Virus record (IMG/VR): IMGVR_UViG_3300037247_001890 | Location: 62,001-126,000 of that record | Source: a virus | DNA length: 64,000 bases | Reading direction: 5' to 3' (one strand) | Shown: positions 15,486 through 23,293 of the stretch, one piece after another | Position numbering within the stretch: position 1 is the stretch's first letter | Layout of the letters: every line of letters begins with the position of its first letter | Translations under genes and position numbers: made by a program | Notes under the pieces: generated by a model | Told to the model about the DNA's origin: nothing | What the model saw: the letters and a program-made list of their open reading frames with translations, nothing else | Database searches by the model: none

Positions 15486-16415
15486 ATGACTATTTACGAA
15501 TTATTAAACGAAGATCCGGATACGGTAAAGCATATTATAGAAAATATTGATAGATATTATCTGTCTTACGGAATCAAAAAAAGACGCGGACGATCTCGAA
15601 GAATAGATGCGCCCCAAGACAAACTAATCGAAATACAAAGAAAAATATTATATAAAATTTTATATAGGTATAAACCCCATCCAATTGCACATGGCTTTGT
15701 GAAAAAAAGGGGACCAAAAACAAATGCAGAAGAACATGTAGGCGCTGATCTTCTTATTACAATAGATATAAAGAATTTTTTCAATTCAATTACTGAGAAA
15801 CAAGTTTATTCTACTTTTGAGTATCTTTTTGATAGAAGATTGCCGTACGAAAAAGCAACTTCTAACGATATTAATATCATAGTCAAACTATTGACATATA
15901 GAGGCCGAGTACCACAGGGAGCAATTACAAGTCCAGCAGTCTCTAACTTATTCATGCTTCCATATGATAAAAAATTAAAAAAACTCCAACCAAAATATAA
16001 AATTAAAATAACACGATATTGTGATGATATTGCAATAAGCTCAAAAAAGAGTAAGGGATTAAAAGTACATGATATTCTAGATGATGTCAGAGAGATTTTA
16101 AGACCTGCAGGATTAAGAATGAATAAAACAAAAACAAAAGTAAGAAAACGATATCACAGAATGAAAGTTACAGGTATAATAGTAAACGAAAAGACTAATA
16201 TACCAAGAGAGAATTGGAGAAATTTCAGAGCATGCCTACACAATATCAAAGTAAAACAACCTATGGAAGAAGTTTCAGAGCTAGATCTGCAAAAGATGAG
16301 AGGGTACATAGAGTGGGTCAAGGTAATAAACCCTATACGTGGGAAACAGTTCTTGACAGAATTCGAGGAAATCTTAAATATGCAAAAGAAATTTTTCACA
16401 ATCATATTGACGTAA
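15486..16415 (+). CDS. Retron-type reverse transcriptase
   Basis: This RNA-directed DNA polymerase of 309 residues has the normal retron RT length. Motifs in order are HGFVKKRGPKTNAEEH, with the retron NAxxH box at 80-84, and TIDIKNFFNSI with the first catalytic aspartate D94. Next come PQGAITSP at 143-150 and the YCDD active site at 178-181. VTGIIVNEKTNIPR holds the retron VTG box at 228-230. It lacks the SQ signature of diversity-generating retroelement RTs and the maturase domain of group II introns. The ATG has only a weak A-rich leader. It sits between a structured RNA and an overlapping ORF, as expected for a retron with an accessory gene. Confidence 0.9.
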   Translation: MTIYELLNEDPDTVKHIIENIDRYYLSYGIKKRRGRSRRIDAPQDKLIEIQRKILYKILYRYKPHPIAHGFVKKRGPKTNAEEHVGADLLITIDIKNFFNSITEKQVYSTFEYLFDRRLPYEKATSNDINIIVKLLTYRGRVPQGAITSPAVSNLFMLPYDKKLKKLQPKYKIKITRYCDDIAISSKKSKGLKVHDILDDVREILRPAGLRMNKTKTKVRKRYHRMKVTGIIVNEKTNIPRENWRNFRACLHNIKVKQPMEEVSELDLQKMRGYIEWVKVINPIRGKQFLTEFEEILNMQKKFFTIILT

Positions 16416-16762
16416 AAAACATAGAAATAAACGTGCCTATAGGGATTGTTCGAGGAAATCGGATAAATAAAGTAGGCTGGGTCAATGAAGGAACAGAAGG
16501 AATATACATTTATCCTTTGGCAAGGATAATAATTAGGAATAAAATGCAAGGAAGGCAACCCAGAACTACCCAAACACTTGAACTTCGAGTTGGAACTCTT
16601 ATAGAAGATCGATTCCGACGTAAAAAGAAATTCAAGTACTACATTGATAACAAAAAACGAGTTGTGGTTTGTTATCAGATAATCTCCGATAACCACCTAG
16701 AACGGCAAATAAAAGATTACATAAAGGAATGCAATAACATTAAATTCCTCTACTGTGATTAA
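16214..16762 (+). CDS. Hypothetical basic protein overlapping the reverse transcriptase gene
   Basis: This frame overlaps the 3' part of the reverse transcriptase gene in another register. The longest start (ATG 16214) gives 182 residues. A GTG at 16313 with AGAGGG about 9 bases upstream would give about 150 and shorten the overlap to roughly 100 bases, which I find more believable. The unique part (from about 16415) is basic, with alternating beta strands such as GIYIYPLARIIIRN and a KKKFKYYIDNKKRVVVCYQI stretch. No family is recognised. Its position makes it the candidate retron accessory or effector. Confidence 0.6.
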   Translation: MEKFQSMPTQYQSKTTYGRSFRARSAKDERVHRVGQGNKPYTWETVLDRIRGNLKYAKEIFHNHIDVKNIEINVPIGIVRGNRINKVGWVNEGTEGIYIYPLARIIIRNKMQGRQPRTTQTLELRVGTLIEDRFRRKKKFKYYIDNKKRVVVCYQIISDNHLERQIKDYIKECNNIKFLYCD

Positions 16763-16782
16763 GTCTAGACCATCTATTTTCA

Positions 16783-16938
16783 ATGACGAAAATAAAAGAA
16801 TCTGCTAAGAAAGTATACAACCGTATACCGCAGAAATACAAAGATGACGTGAAGGAAGTCTGTAGATCAACTTTTAAATATGCTAGAACAGCAGCTATTG
16901 TTAAAGTTGTAGAAAGACTTGCCGAATTGAAAAAATAG
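16783..16938 (+). CDS. Small basic helical protein (51 aa)
   Basis: An ATG at 16783 opens a 51-residue frame beginning MTKIKESAKKVYNR and ending in a helical, Lys/Arg-rich segment with one cysteine. It has no recognised family. It lies 20 bases after the preceding gene and before the next small gene, in an otherwise gene-dense operon. There is no good ribosome site, so confidence is moderate. Confidence 0.4.
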   Translation: MTKIKESAKKVYNRIPQKYKDDVKEVCRSTFKYARTAAIVKVVERLAELKK

Positions 16939-16974
16939 AAACTGGCAGACAAAAAGTAAAGAATTGAAAATTAA

Positions 16975-17160
16975 TTGAAAAACTATAAAGCAAACGTAAT
17001 AATAAAGAAAGGGAAAAAAGAAGAGGAAAGGATCCTATGGATACGACGTGATCATATCGTAGATGCCCTTAATGTTACACATAAAGTTAAAGCGATAAAG
17101 ATAAATTATATACAACAAATTTCTGAAGAAGAATACATGAAAGGGGTTGCTCATGCTTAG
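16975..17160 (+). CDS. Hypothetical small protein (61 aa), TTG start
   Basis: This 61-residue frame begins with TTG and has no strong ribosome site. It ends in a TAGTG overlap with the next gene, which supports its being expressed. The first half is lysine-rich, and the second forms two beta strands followed by an acidic ISEEEY tail. No family is recognised. Confidence 0.5.
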   Translation: MKNYKANVIIKKGKKEEERILWIRRDHIVDALNVTHKVKAIKINYIQQISEEEYMKGVAHA

Positions 17161-17753
17161 TGGATATCATAAGCATCAGCAAGGGAAACAAAAAACTTAA
17201 AGATATAGCAAGTTTTAGTTTACCACCAATTTTTTCTTGTCCATTTCATAAATATTGTTCAGATAAATGTTACGCTAGAAAATCATATAGAGCATATCCG
17301 AATACAAAAAATGCATATGACAGAAATTTTAGAATAGCAAAAGAAAATCCTGAAAACTTGAAAGAACAATTGATGGAAAATTTACGCTCTTATGAGAGTG
17401 AATATTTTCGTATCCATGTTTCGGGCGATTTCTATTCACAAGAATATTTAAATATGTGGATAGAAACTTGCAAACAATTCCCCGATAAACATTTCATGGC
17501 ATTCACGAAGTGTTACAGTTCCGATTACGAAGAAAAACCTGATAACATGGAAGTTATATTTAGTACTTTCGACAACATGCCAGCGGGAACATCAGACAAA
17601 ATACGAAATAAATACAATCGACCGATAGCACATGCAGGAGAATCCAATCCTGATAAATCCTATTATAACGATTGTCCTGATGATTGCTCGCAATGCAAAG
17701 TTTGTTGGCATTTGAGCGATGAAAGTAAGGGCGTATTTTTCCACTATCACTAG
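17160..17753 (+). CDS. GP88-family phage protein
   Basis: The protein matches the phage gene-product-88 family by pattern. It has an N-terminal ISKGNKKLKDIASFSLPP, a cysteine cluster SCPFHKYCSDKCYARK near residues 26-41, and FRIHVSGDFYSQEYLNMW near 83-100. A MAFTKCYSS segment is followed by a C-terminal second cysteine cluster (CPDDCSQCKVC). The cysteines suggest bound zinc or an iron-sulfur cluster, and the enzymatic activity is not known. Translation starts at GTG 17160, overlapping the previous stop. A terminator follows. Confidence 0.75.
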   Translation: MDIISISKGNKKLKDIASFSLPPIFSCPFHKYCSDKCYARKSYRAYPNTKNAYDRNFRIAKENPENLKEQLMENLRSYESEYFRIHVSGDFYSQEYLNMWIETCKQFPDKHFMAFTKCYSSDYEEKPDNMEVIFSTFDNMPAGTSDKIRNKYNRPIAHAGESNPDKSYYNDCPDDCSQCKVCWHLSDESKGVFFHYH

Positions 17754-17774
17754 CCTCTTTCTATAGGGGGCATT

Positions 17775-17806
17775 AAAGGGGCAATATATTTGCCCCTTTA
17801 TTTTTA
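17775..17806 (+). terminator. Rho-independent terminator
   Basis: AAAGGGGCAA (17775-17784) and TTGCCCCTTT (17790-17799) form a perfect 10-bp stem with a TATAT loop, followed by ATTTTTAT. It separates the GP88 gene from the ligase gene. Confidence 0.85.
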
Positions 17807-17819
17807 TATAGGAGGTACA

Positions 17820-19130
17820 ATGCATTTAGAACGACAATTATATCGTGAGTCTCGAACAGGAGCTATACTCTCGTGGAGAATAACAGTAGAAGACAGCGAT
17901 AACAAAATCAAAAGAACATTTGGACACAAAGAAGGCAAACAGCAGCACACAGAAGAAATTGTTGAGGGAAAAAACATTGGAAAATCCAACGAAACCACTC
18001 CTCATGAGCAAGCTGTAAAAGAAGCACAATCTATCATAGTTAAAAAACTAAAAGAAGGTTTCAGAGACAAGCTTACGACGCAAATTTTTACATTTGACCC
18101 CCTCCCAGAAGGATTTACTCCTAGTAAACCAATTTCGGCACCGCCAGAGGGAACATCAATGAGTGTGGGGTTGGAAAAGTTTTACGCTGAAAGGAAATAC
18201 AATGGAGTCAACCTACTTTTGGTTGTGGATCTTAAGAATGCGAAGCACCTATACACCAGAGGCATCGAAGAAATAACGCACTTAATTGCAGACATACCAG
18301 AGATAAAAAAACTGTGTGAATACGAAGTTCCGGCCGGCAGTATCACCAGTTTTGAATTTATTTACTTTAACTCTGATGGTGTGGAAATGCCCAAGGATTT
18401 GAGAGCATTTACTGAAGTTAGATCCACCAAGGAAAAAACAGAAGCAAGATATCTTCACCTAAAAGAAGTCGGCGGACACCTGGAAATTAAAATTTTTGAT
18501 ATGCTTTTCTATGACAAAACGGATATTACAAAAACAGATTTTTCTGATAGAAGAGCGATTATTAAGAAGACATATTACGATAAAGATGCCACATATGAAC
18601 CATGGTCTATACAGTTGCTGACAAAAGAACACGTTGACATGGCACTTGAACAAGGATGGGAAGGTTTTGTCTTAAGACATTTGACAGGTGAGTCCAGTTA
18701 TATTGAGTATACGATGAACGGAAAAGCATATCGAAAGGGCTCCTGGAAATTAAAATTCCAATGGACGGAAGATTTCTATATTTTTGAGTTCATGACTAGC
18801 AATGCTGGAAAATTAAAAGGACTTCCTGCAAGATTCCATCTTGGAAAACTAGATGCTTTTGGAGAAAGGGTTGAGTGCGGGTGGTGTGGTCCGGGAACGC
18901 TAGGAATGGATGGTGTGAAAGTAATGGCAAAGAAATTGGGTTGGAGCAGTGTGGAAAAACTTCCATACAAAACTGCTTTTCCAGTTTCGAATCCACTCAC
19001 AGTAGAGATAAAATACCGTTCCAGGCAGCCAGATAGTAATGCACTGGAGCATCCAGTAATATTGGAAACACGTGAGGATAAGCCATGGAAAGAATGCCTG
19101 ATAAGCGATGAGCCTGTGCTATTCGAATGA
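17820..19130 (+). CDS. ATP-dependent DNA ligase with WGR-like N-terminal domain
   Basis: This enzyme is predicted to seal DNA nicks using ATP. An N-terminal WGR-like domain (about residues 1-80, with KNIGKSNETTP) precedes the nucleotidyltransferase domain. The adenylated lysine is K126 in AERKYNG. Other core motifs are SFEFIYF, EGFVLRH and the paired lysines of SWKLKF. An OB-like C-terminal region contains CGWCGPGT. The catalytic motif is KxNG in place of the usual KxDG, a notable substitution. I chose the ATG at 17820 because AGGAGGT precedes it; a longer in-frame start at 17790 lies inside the terminator. Confidence 0.88.
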   Translation: MHLERQLYRESRTGAILSWRITVEDSDNKIKRTFGHKEGKQQHTEEIVEGKNIGKSNETTPHEQAVKEAQSIIVKKLKEGFRDKLTTQIFTFDPLPEGFTPSKPISAPPEGTSMSVGLEKFYAERKYNGVNLLLVVDLKNAKHLYTRGIEEITHLIADIPEIKKLCEYEVPAGSITSFEFIYFNSDGVEMPKDLRAFTEVRSTKEKTEARYLHLKEVGGHLEIKIFDMLFYDKTDITKTDFSDRRAIIKKTYYDKDATYEPWSIQLLTKEHVDMALEQGWEGFVLRHLTGESSYIEYTMNGKAYRKGSWKLKFQWTEDFYIFEFMTSNAGKLKGLPARFHLGKLDAFGERVECGWCGPGTLGMDGVKVMAKKLGWSSVEKLPYKTAFPVSNPLTVEIKYRSRQPDSNALEHPVILETREDKPWKECLISDEPVLFE

Positions 19131-19315
19131 AAGTAAATATCATTAATGGTTCTTTTGTTGAATTCAGAATGGTAGTAAAACTAATGCATACACATGGAGA
19201 ATCCAAGATAGTTAGGATAGAAACCATGAAGGAACTTACTGCAGAAGTAAGAAAGTTTAAAGCAGTAAAAGTAGAAACACAAGAGTATGCTTGTGTATTC
19301 AAAGAGGGTATATAA
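19127..19315 (+). CDS. Hypothetical small protein (62 aa)
   Basis: It starts at an ATGA overlap with the ligase stop and is thus translationally coupled to it. The 62-residue protein looks like a small alpha/beta fold with no cysteine motif or membrane segment. Its stop is part of the following terminator hairpin. No family is recognised. Confidence 0.6.
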   Translation: MKVNIINGSFVEFRMVVKLMHTHGESKIVRIETMKELTAEVRKFKAVKVETQEYACVFKEGI

Positions 19316-19329
19316 TATACCCTCTTTTT
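19301..19329 (+). terminator. Rho-independent terminator containing a stop codon
   Basis: A perfect 12-bp stem (19301-19312 with 19316-19327) has a TAA loop and is followed by T residues. The stop codon of the 62-residue gene lies within it. It closes the ligase transcript. Confidence 0.85.
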
Positions 19330-19385
19330 ATTTGCATTAGACGCTAAAATTTTTTAAATTAAGGTATACTTAACCAAAAAAATAA

Positions 19386-20696
19386 ATGGACAAACCAAAA
19401 TTACTCATCTGGTGTGACGCGCCAGTTGTTCCGACCGGATTTGGAAACGTTGCCAAGAACCTATTTTGTGAGCTTTACAAAGATTTCGATGTAGATATTG
19501 TCGGAATAAATTACACGGGCCTAACGAAATACGATCGCAATCTTTGGTACATTTATCCTGTTCAACAGACAGCACCGCTGGGGGATAACGTTTTGCGTAC
19601 TGTGCTAATGCAGGAGAAATTTGATATCATGTTTATGTTTCAAGATGTGTTTCATATAAGCCAAATGCTTGCTCCGATCAAACAAAAATTTCCTGATATG
19701 AAATACATTTGCTATTTCCCTATTGATGGGGGTCCCTTATATGGTGACTGGCGTAATGTCTTTGAGTTATCTGATAAAGCGATTACTTACACAAAATTTG
19801 CAAAGAACATGATTGCCGAAGCTTATCCAAGTGTAGATATTAATAAAGTAGACTACTTGTATCATGGAGTTGAACCAGTTTTTGCACTATTAAGCAGGCA
19901 AGAAAGAAAAAGAATTAAGGCAGAACTAAAGTGGGTTGACAAGTTCGTCGCGGTAAACATTAACAGATATCAGCCTAGAAAAAACATATCCGCCACAATT
20001 AGATCCTGGTCATTGTTCTCTATTGGATATAAATTGTGTGAATGTGGAAATGCATATCCCAAATATTTAAATTTCTGTGACGCAAATCGATGCCCGGCAT
20101 CTAAAGTAGTTAAAGAAACAGAAGGGCACGATGATGTGACATTATATTTGCACATGAGGCCTTACGAAAAAGTTAATGGTCCGGGAGCAGGAAATGCTTT
20201 GCAAGCCTTAATAAAACAAGCAGGATTTGATGACGGAGATATCAGATCTGGAAAAATAATGCTTCAAGAGAGAGACCTCTATGCACAACCTTATACCGTG
20301 GAGCAAATGAATCAAGTGTATAACGGAGCTGATATTAATATTTCCACAGCGGTCGGAGAAGGTGTTGGACTATCTCTTATAGAAGCATGTGGAAGTGGAA
20401 CAACATCTATAGCTCCAAGAAACTCGGCTATTTTAGAAATGCTGGAAGGACACGGAATTATTGTTGACAATGTTCCGAACGGAATGTATACACAACCTTT
20501 GGATAATAGTTTTAAAAGACCTAACGTTGACACATTAAAATTTGCTGAGGCAATAGAGGAACAATATCAACTGTGGGTTGAAAATGGACGTAGAAAAATA
20601 ATAAATCAAGCTGCCATGGATGCTGTTAAAACAAAGTTCGACTGGGACGAAAAAAGAAGTTATATAAGAGACCAGTTGTTAAAATTGCTTGCATGA
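19386..20696 (+). CDS. GT-B glycosyltransferase (GT4-like) with a cysteine-ribbon insertion
   Basis: This sugar transferase of the GT-B fold has an N-terminal WCDAPVVPTGFGNVAKNL with the glycine-rich acceptor-side loop, and NRYQPRKNI (193-201) starts the nucleotide-sugar domain. VGEGVGLSLIEACGSGT near 333-350 is the typical E-x7-E donor-binding segment. An unusual CxC-x10-C-x4-C element (C218, C220, C231, C236) is inserted after the first strand of the second domain and probably binds zinc. Phage glycosyltransferases modify DNA bases or virion proteins; the target here is unknown. The gene overlaps the next by four bases (ATGA). Confidence 0.82.
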   Translation: MDKPKLLIWCDAPVVPTGFGNVAKNLFCELYKDFDVDIVGINYTGLTKYDRNLWYIYPVQQTAPLGDNVLRTVLMQEKFDIMFMFQDVFHISQMLAPIKQKFPDMKYICYFPIDGGPLYGDWRNVFELSDKAITYTKFAKNMIAEAYPSVDINKVDYLYHGVEPVFALLSRQERKRIKAELKWVDKFVAVNINRYQPRKNISATIRSWSLFSIGYKLCECGNAYPKYLNFCDANRCPASKVVKETEGHDDVTLYLHMRPYEKVNGPGAGNALQALIKQAGFDDGDIRSGKIMLQERDLYAQPYTVEQMNQVYNGADINISTAVGEGVGLSLIEACGSGTTSIAPRNSAILEMLEGHGIIVDNVPNGMYTQPLDNSFKRPNVDTLKFAEAIEEQYQLWVENGRRKIINQAAMDAVKTKFDWDEKRSYIRDQLLKLLA

Positions 20697-21034
20697 GAAT
20701 AAGACTAACTAATGGTATTTGGATAGGATCAGCAGTGAGCATACTAAAAGGAAGCATCATTTTTGGTATGCTTATTGCGGCCACTATCGAAGTAATAACA
20801 GTATTTTTAATAAATATTCTTTGGTTTGCAAAAGGATATAAACCGTTGGTTCCTGGAAGTTTTATGGCATCAATAATTTTACCAAACACTTCTCCAAAAA
20901 AAGATAGTTTTTCATATCAAGAAGTTTTATTTAGAATATATCTAAGAGCAATTGCTCTTATTTTTATGGCCTTATGGCCAAGTGCTTGGCCAATCTTTTT
21001 AATTATTTTTACCTTAACCTTATTATATAAATGA
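20693..21034 (+). CDS. Integral membrane protein
   Basis: The 113-residue protein has a strong hydrophobic segment at about residues 14-46 (probably two helices or one long helix) and another at about 84-111. A polar loop containing SPKKDSFSYQE lies between them. It is coupled to the glycosyltransferase by an ATGA overlap, so it may work with it at the membrane. There is no known family and no holin-like charged tail. Confidence 0.6.
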   Translation: MRIRLTNGIWIGSAVSILKGSIIFGMLIAATIEVITVFLINILWFAKGYKPLVPGSFMASIILPNTSPKKDSFSYQEVLFRIYLRAIALIFMALWPSAWPIFLIIFTLTLLYK

Positions 21035-21210
21035 TGGATATAGACGGAACAAAAAAAGTAGATGTATTTGATTTAAAATTAGATAAAGAGAAAAAACAAT
21101 ACGAGGACCTGTTAAATAACCCGAGTGTTAATATTGTACGAGAAGAGTTTAGTTATGTTAGAACGGGCAATCCAGCCATAACAGTTTGGTATATTTTGGA
21201 CGAAATATAA
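21031..21210 (+). CDS. Small acidic hypothetical protein (59 aa)
   Basis: It starts at ATG 21031, sharing bases with the previous stop (ATGA), and ends at 21210. The product begins MMDIDGTKKVDVF and is rich in Asp, Glu and Lys with a C-terminal beta strand (AITVWYILDEI). It is the last plus-strand gene before the convergent structural block, from which it is separated by only two bases. Confidence 0.5.
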   Translation: MMDIDGTKKVDVFDLKLDKEKKQYEDLLNNPSVNIVREEFSYVRTGNPAITVWYILDEI

Positions 21211-21212
21211 GA

Positions 21213-21392
21213 TTACATGGTTGGCACGACCTCTGCCAGGGGATCTTTTACAATTCCTTCTTCTTTCTCCATAGATATTCTTCGTATCCAGGTATGACCT
21301 TCCGGTAGGATGTCTCTATTGTGAAGTGGTAATCTATAGATAGCCTCGCATTTCTCACATTTATAAATCTCATAGGTGTTATATTTTTTCAT
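21213..21392 (-). CDS. Small CxxC protein at the end of the head operon (59 aa)
   Basis: The ATG at 21392 overlaps the portal stop (TAATG), and the frame runs to 21213. The 59-residue product contains YKCEKCEAIY near residues 10-19, half of a zinc ribbon, followed by a short basic part (HTWIRRIS) and an acidic tail. A homodimer could share one zinc ion. No family is recognised. It is the last gene of the long minus-strand transcript. Confidence 0.55.
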   Translation of the reverse strand: MKKYNTYEIYKCEKCEAIYRLPLHNRDILPEGHTWIRRISMEKEEGIVKDPLAEVVPTM

Positions 21393-23290
21393 TACTTCGG
21401 ACCTGCTTTTGGATGTCCGGCTTTTTTCTTTGCACCCTCGTCTTTTGTTCCATCCGCTTTCGTGCCAGCCTTTTTACTCGTTTGTGATTTTTTTGCAGGT
21501 GTAGTAGGTTCTTCTGGTTCTTCTGGCATTGCCATCTCTTGCAGCATAATTTTCTCTTCTATTCTTTTAGCTACAAGTGCTGCATGATAAGGCATCTTAC
21601 TTTCTAATTTAGTTAAGGCTGCTACTTGTCCCGCAGGATCCATGAGCATTATTTCTTCTGCATATTTATCTATCGCGGCGGATAAGTCCATTTCACTAGG
21701 ATCGCCTTGAGTTTCTTCTGTAAGCTCTTCTTTAAATTTAGCTTCTCTAATTCTTGCTTGCTCATCTATAGCTGCTTGTTGGGCACGAACTTGATATTTA
21801 GCAGATATTTCGAGAGCTTGTCCTTGAGCTTCCGCTTCCTTCATAGCAGTATCTAAAGCCAAGCTAACCTCAAATTCTTTAGACATCTTAATGTTCTCTT
21901 TTTCTTCTTCGAAGGAAATACCAAACTCTTCAAGAACTTTGGATAGACTTATTTTGTTTGTAGCCGCTAATTCAAGTATCAGTCGTTTAGTTTCTGAATC
22001 GTCGGCCATTCTCAGACGTTTGAAGTGAACTGTTACAGAAGGAAATTTTATTAATTCAGTTGCCTTCCTAATAATAAAATGATTAACAAAATCTTCTAGT
22101 TGTCCTCTGTATGTCAAGAAATGATTCTCTACTATACGCAAAGAAATAGATGAACCTGTCCATGTTGCCCCACCTTTTATAAATTCTATAGGAACTCCCA
22201 AAGAATTTATAATAGTTTCCTCTAAAAATTTTAGCTCGGCAGTAACAAGCAACATCTTAGCATCCCCACCAATATTTTCTGACCCTATGGCTATAGGGAA
22301 GATACCAATGTGATTAGGATCTATTTTCCACGCTCTTACATCTTCTTCTAATTTGCTTCGCCATGTACGAAGGTTCATTTGAGAAAACGGATCTATTGCG
22401 TTGGTAGGAGCAGGAAACAAAGTTCTGAATGGAATAATGTGCTCTGCGGCGATTGCCTCATTACCACGTCTAAGAGTCTGCATGTACCAGATGTCTGCCA
22501 GAGCACTTAAAATAATAGGTTTTCCCCAACCCATGTCTTCTTCTGCTAAAGTATTTCTTTTGAAATGGTACAGATTACCAGAATCTAATTCTATTTTTTT
22601 CTTTTCTCTTAGAGCAGTAATAAATAATTCGGGCGTAGTTTTTAATGTCTTTTTATTGCCTTTAATTATTTTGGCTTTTATTGAGGCTGGCATGGAGTAA
22701 TAATAAATGGTATCGCCAGTTAAAGGATCGTATTCAAGGTCTATATTTTCAGGACTCCATCTAACGAACCTCAAATAGTGAGGATTTCCCAGATATCTGT
22801 CATCTATGTCATAAATCCCGTGTGCATTGCATTTGGGACATTGACCATGGTATTGGAAATTTCGCCATTGGTATTTTACCTCGTCTATTGGAATCGATTG
22901 CTTACAGGATTTGCATTTTAAATATCTGTCGAACTTCATGTTCGCTGAAATGAAACTATTACCGTAAGTAAAATAATCCAGACCCACCTGAATTAGCATG
23001 GCCTTTATTTTTATATCAAAATTAAAAAATCTCTTATAAAGCTTTCTAACTTTGAGGTCTGTATCTCTGTCAAATAAAATATCTGTAATCGGGTATTCAG
23101 TTAGTTTAGTTATAACAGAATTAATAAAACCGTTTCTGTAAAAAAAGGTCCGGCAATGCTTAAACAGCATCTTGATTGATCTAGGCATGTAGGACCTAGA
23201 AATGTCGAACCAGGGAGATGGATAGTCAAGCCTAGTCAGGTTCTTACTTTTAACATAATATTTATCGCTGTACGGAGGAATATTGACCAT
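21392..23290 (-). CDS. Portal protein
   Basis: This is the probable head-tail portal subunit that forms the dodecameric DNA gate. The N-terminal two-thirds carry portal-like features: FFYRNGFINSVITKL, LDYFTYGNSFISANM (about 104-118), LRFVRWSPENIDLEYD, and a LGVPIEFIKGGATWTGSS loop before a long helical stem. An insertion with C126, C129, C151 and C154 (CxxC-x21-CxxC) looks like a zinc ribbon, which is not typical of portals. The C-terminal tail (about 585-632) is Lys/Ala/Pro-rich and disordered. The length of 632 residues is normal for large phages. No terminase gene is in the window. Confidence 0.8.
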   Translation of the reverse strand: MVNIPPYSDKYYVKSKNLTRLDYPSPWFDISRSYMPRSIKMLFKHCRTFFYRNGFINSVITKLTEYPITDILFDRDTDLKVRKLYKRFFNFDIKIKAMLIQVGLDYFTYGNSFISANMKFDRYLKCKSCKQSIPIDEVKYQWRNFQYHGQCPKCNAHGIYDIDDRYLGNPHYLRFVRWSPENIDLEYDPLTGDTIYYYSMPASIKAKIIKGNKKTLKTTPELFITALREKKKIELDSGNLYHFKRNTLAEEDMGWGKPIILSALADIWYMQTLRRGNEAIAAEHIIPFRTLFPAPTNAIDPFSQMNLRTWRSKLEEDVRAWKIDPNHIGIFPIAIGSENIGGDAKMLLVTAELKFLEETIINSLGVPIEFIKGGATWTGSSISLRIVENHFLTYRGQLEDFVNHFIIRKATELIKFPSVTVHFKRLRMADDSETKRLILELAATNKISLSKVLEEFGISFEEEKENIKMSKEFEVSLALDTAMKEAEAQGQALEISAKYQVRAQQAAIDEQARIREAKFKEELTEETQGDPSEMDLSAAIDKYAEEIMLMDPAGQVAALTKLESKMPYHAALVAKRIEEKIMLQEMAMPEEPEEPTTPAKKSQTSKKAGTKADGTKDEGAKKKAGHPKAGPK

Positions 23291-23293
23291 AAT

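Noticed and set aside
15486-16415. Diversity-generating retroelement or group II intron as source of the reverse transcriptase
   Set aside because: The motif PQGAITSP and the NAxxH and VTG boxes are retron features. There is no SQ motif, no template/variable repeat pair was recognised near the fibre genes, and no maturase or intron domain V is visible.
16154-16952. Minus-strand frames opposite the RT and small downstream ORFs
   Set aside because: They are antisense to better-supported plus-strand genes, with Phe/Ser/Tyr-rich composition typical of shadows.
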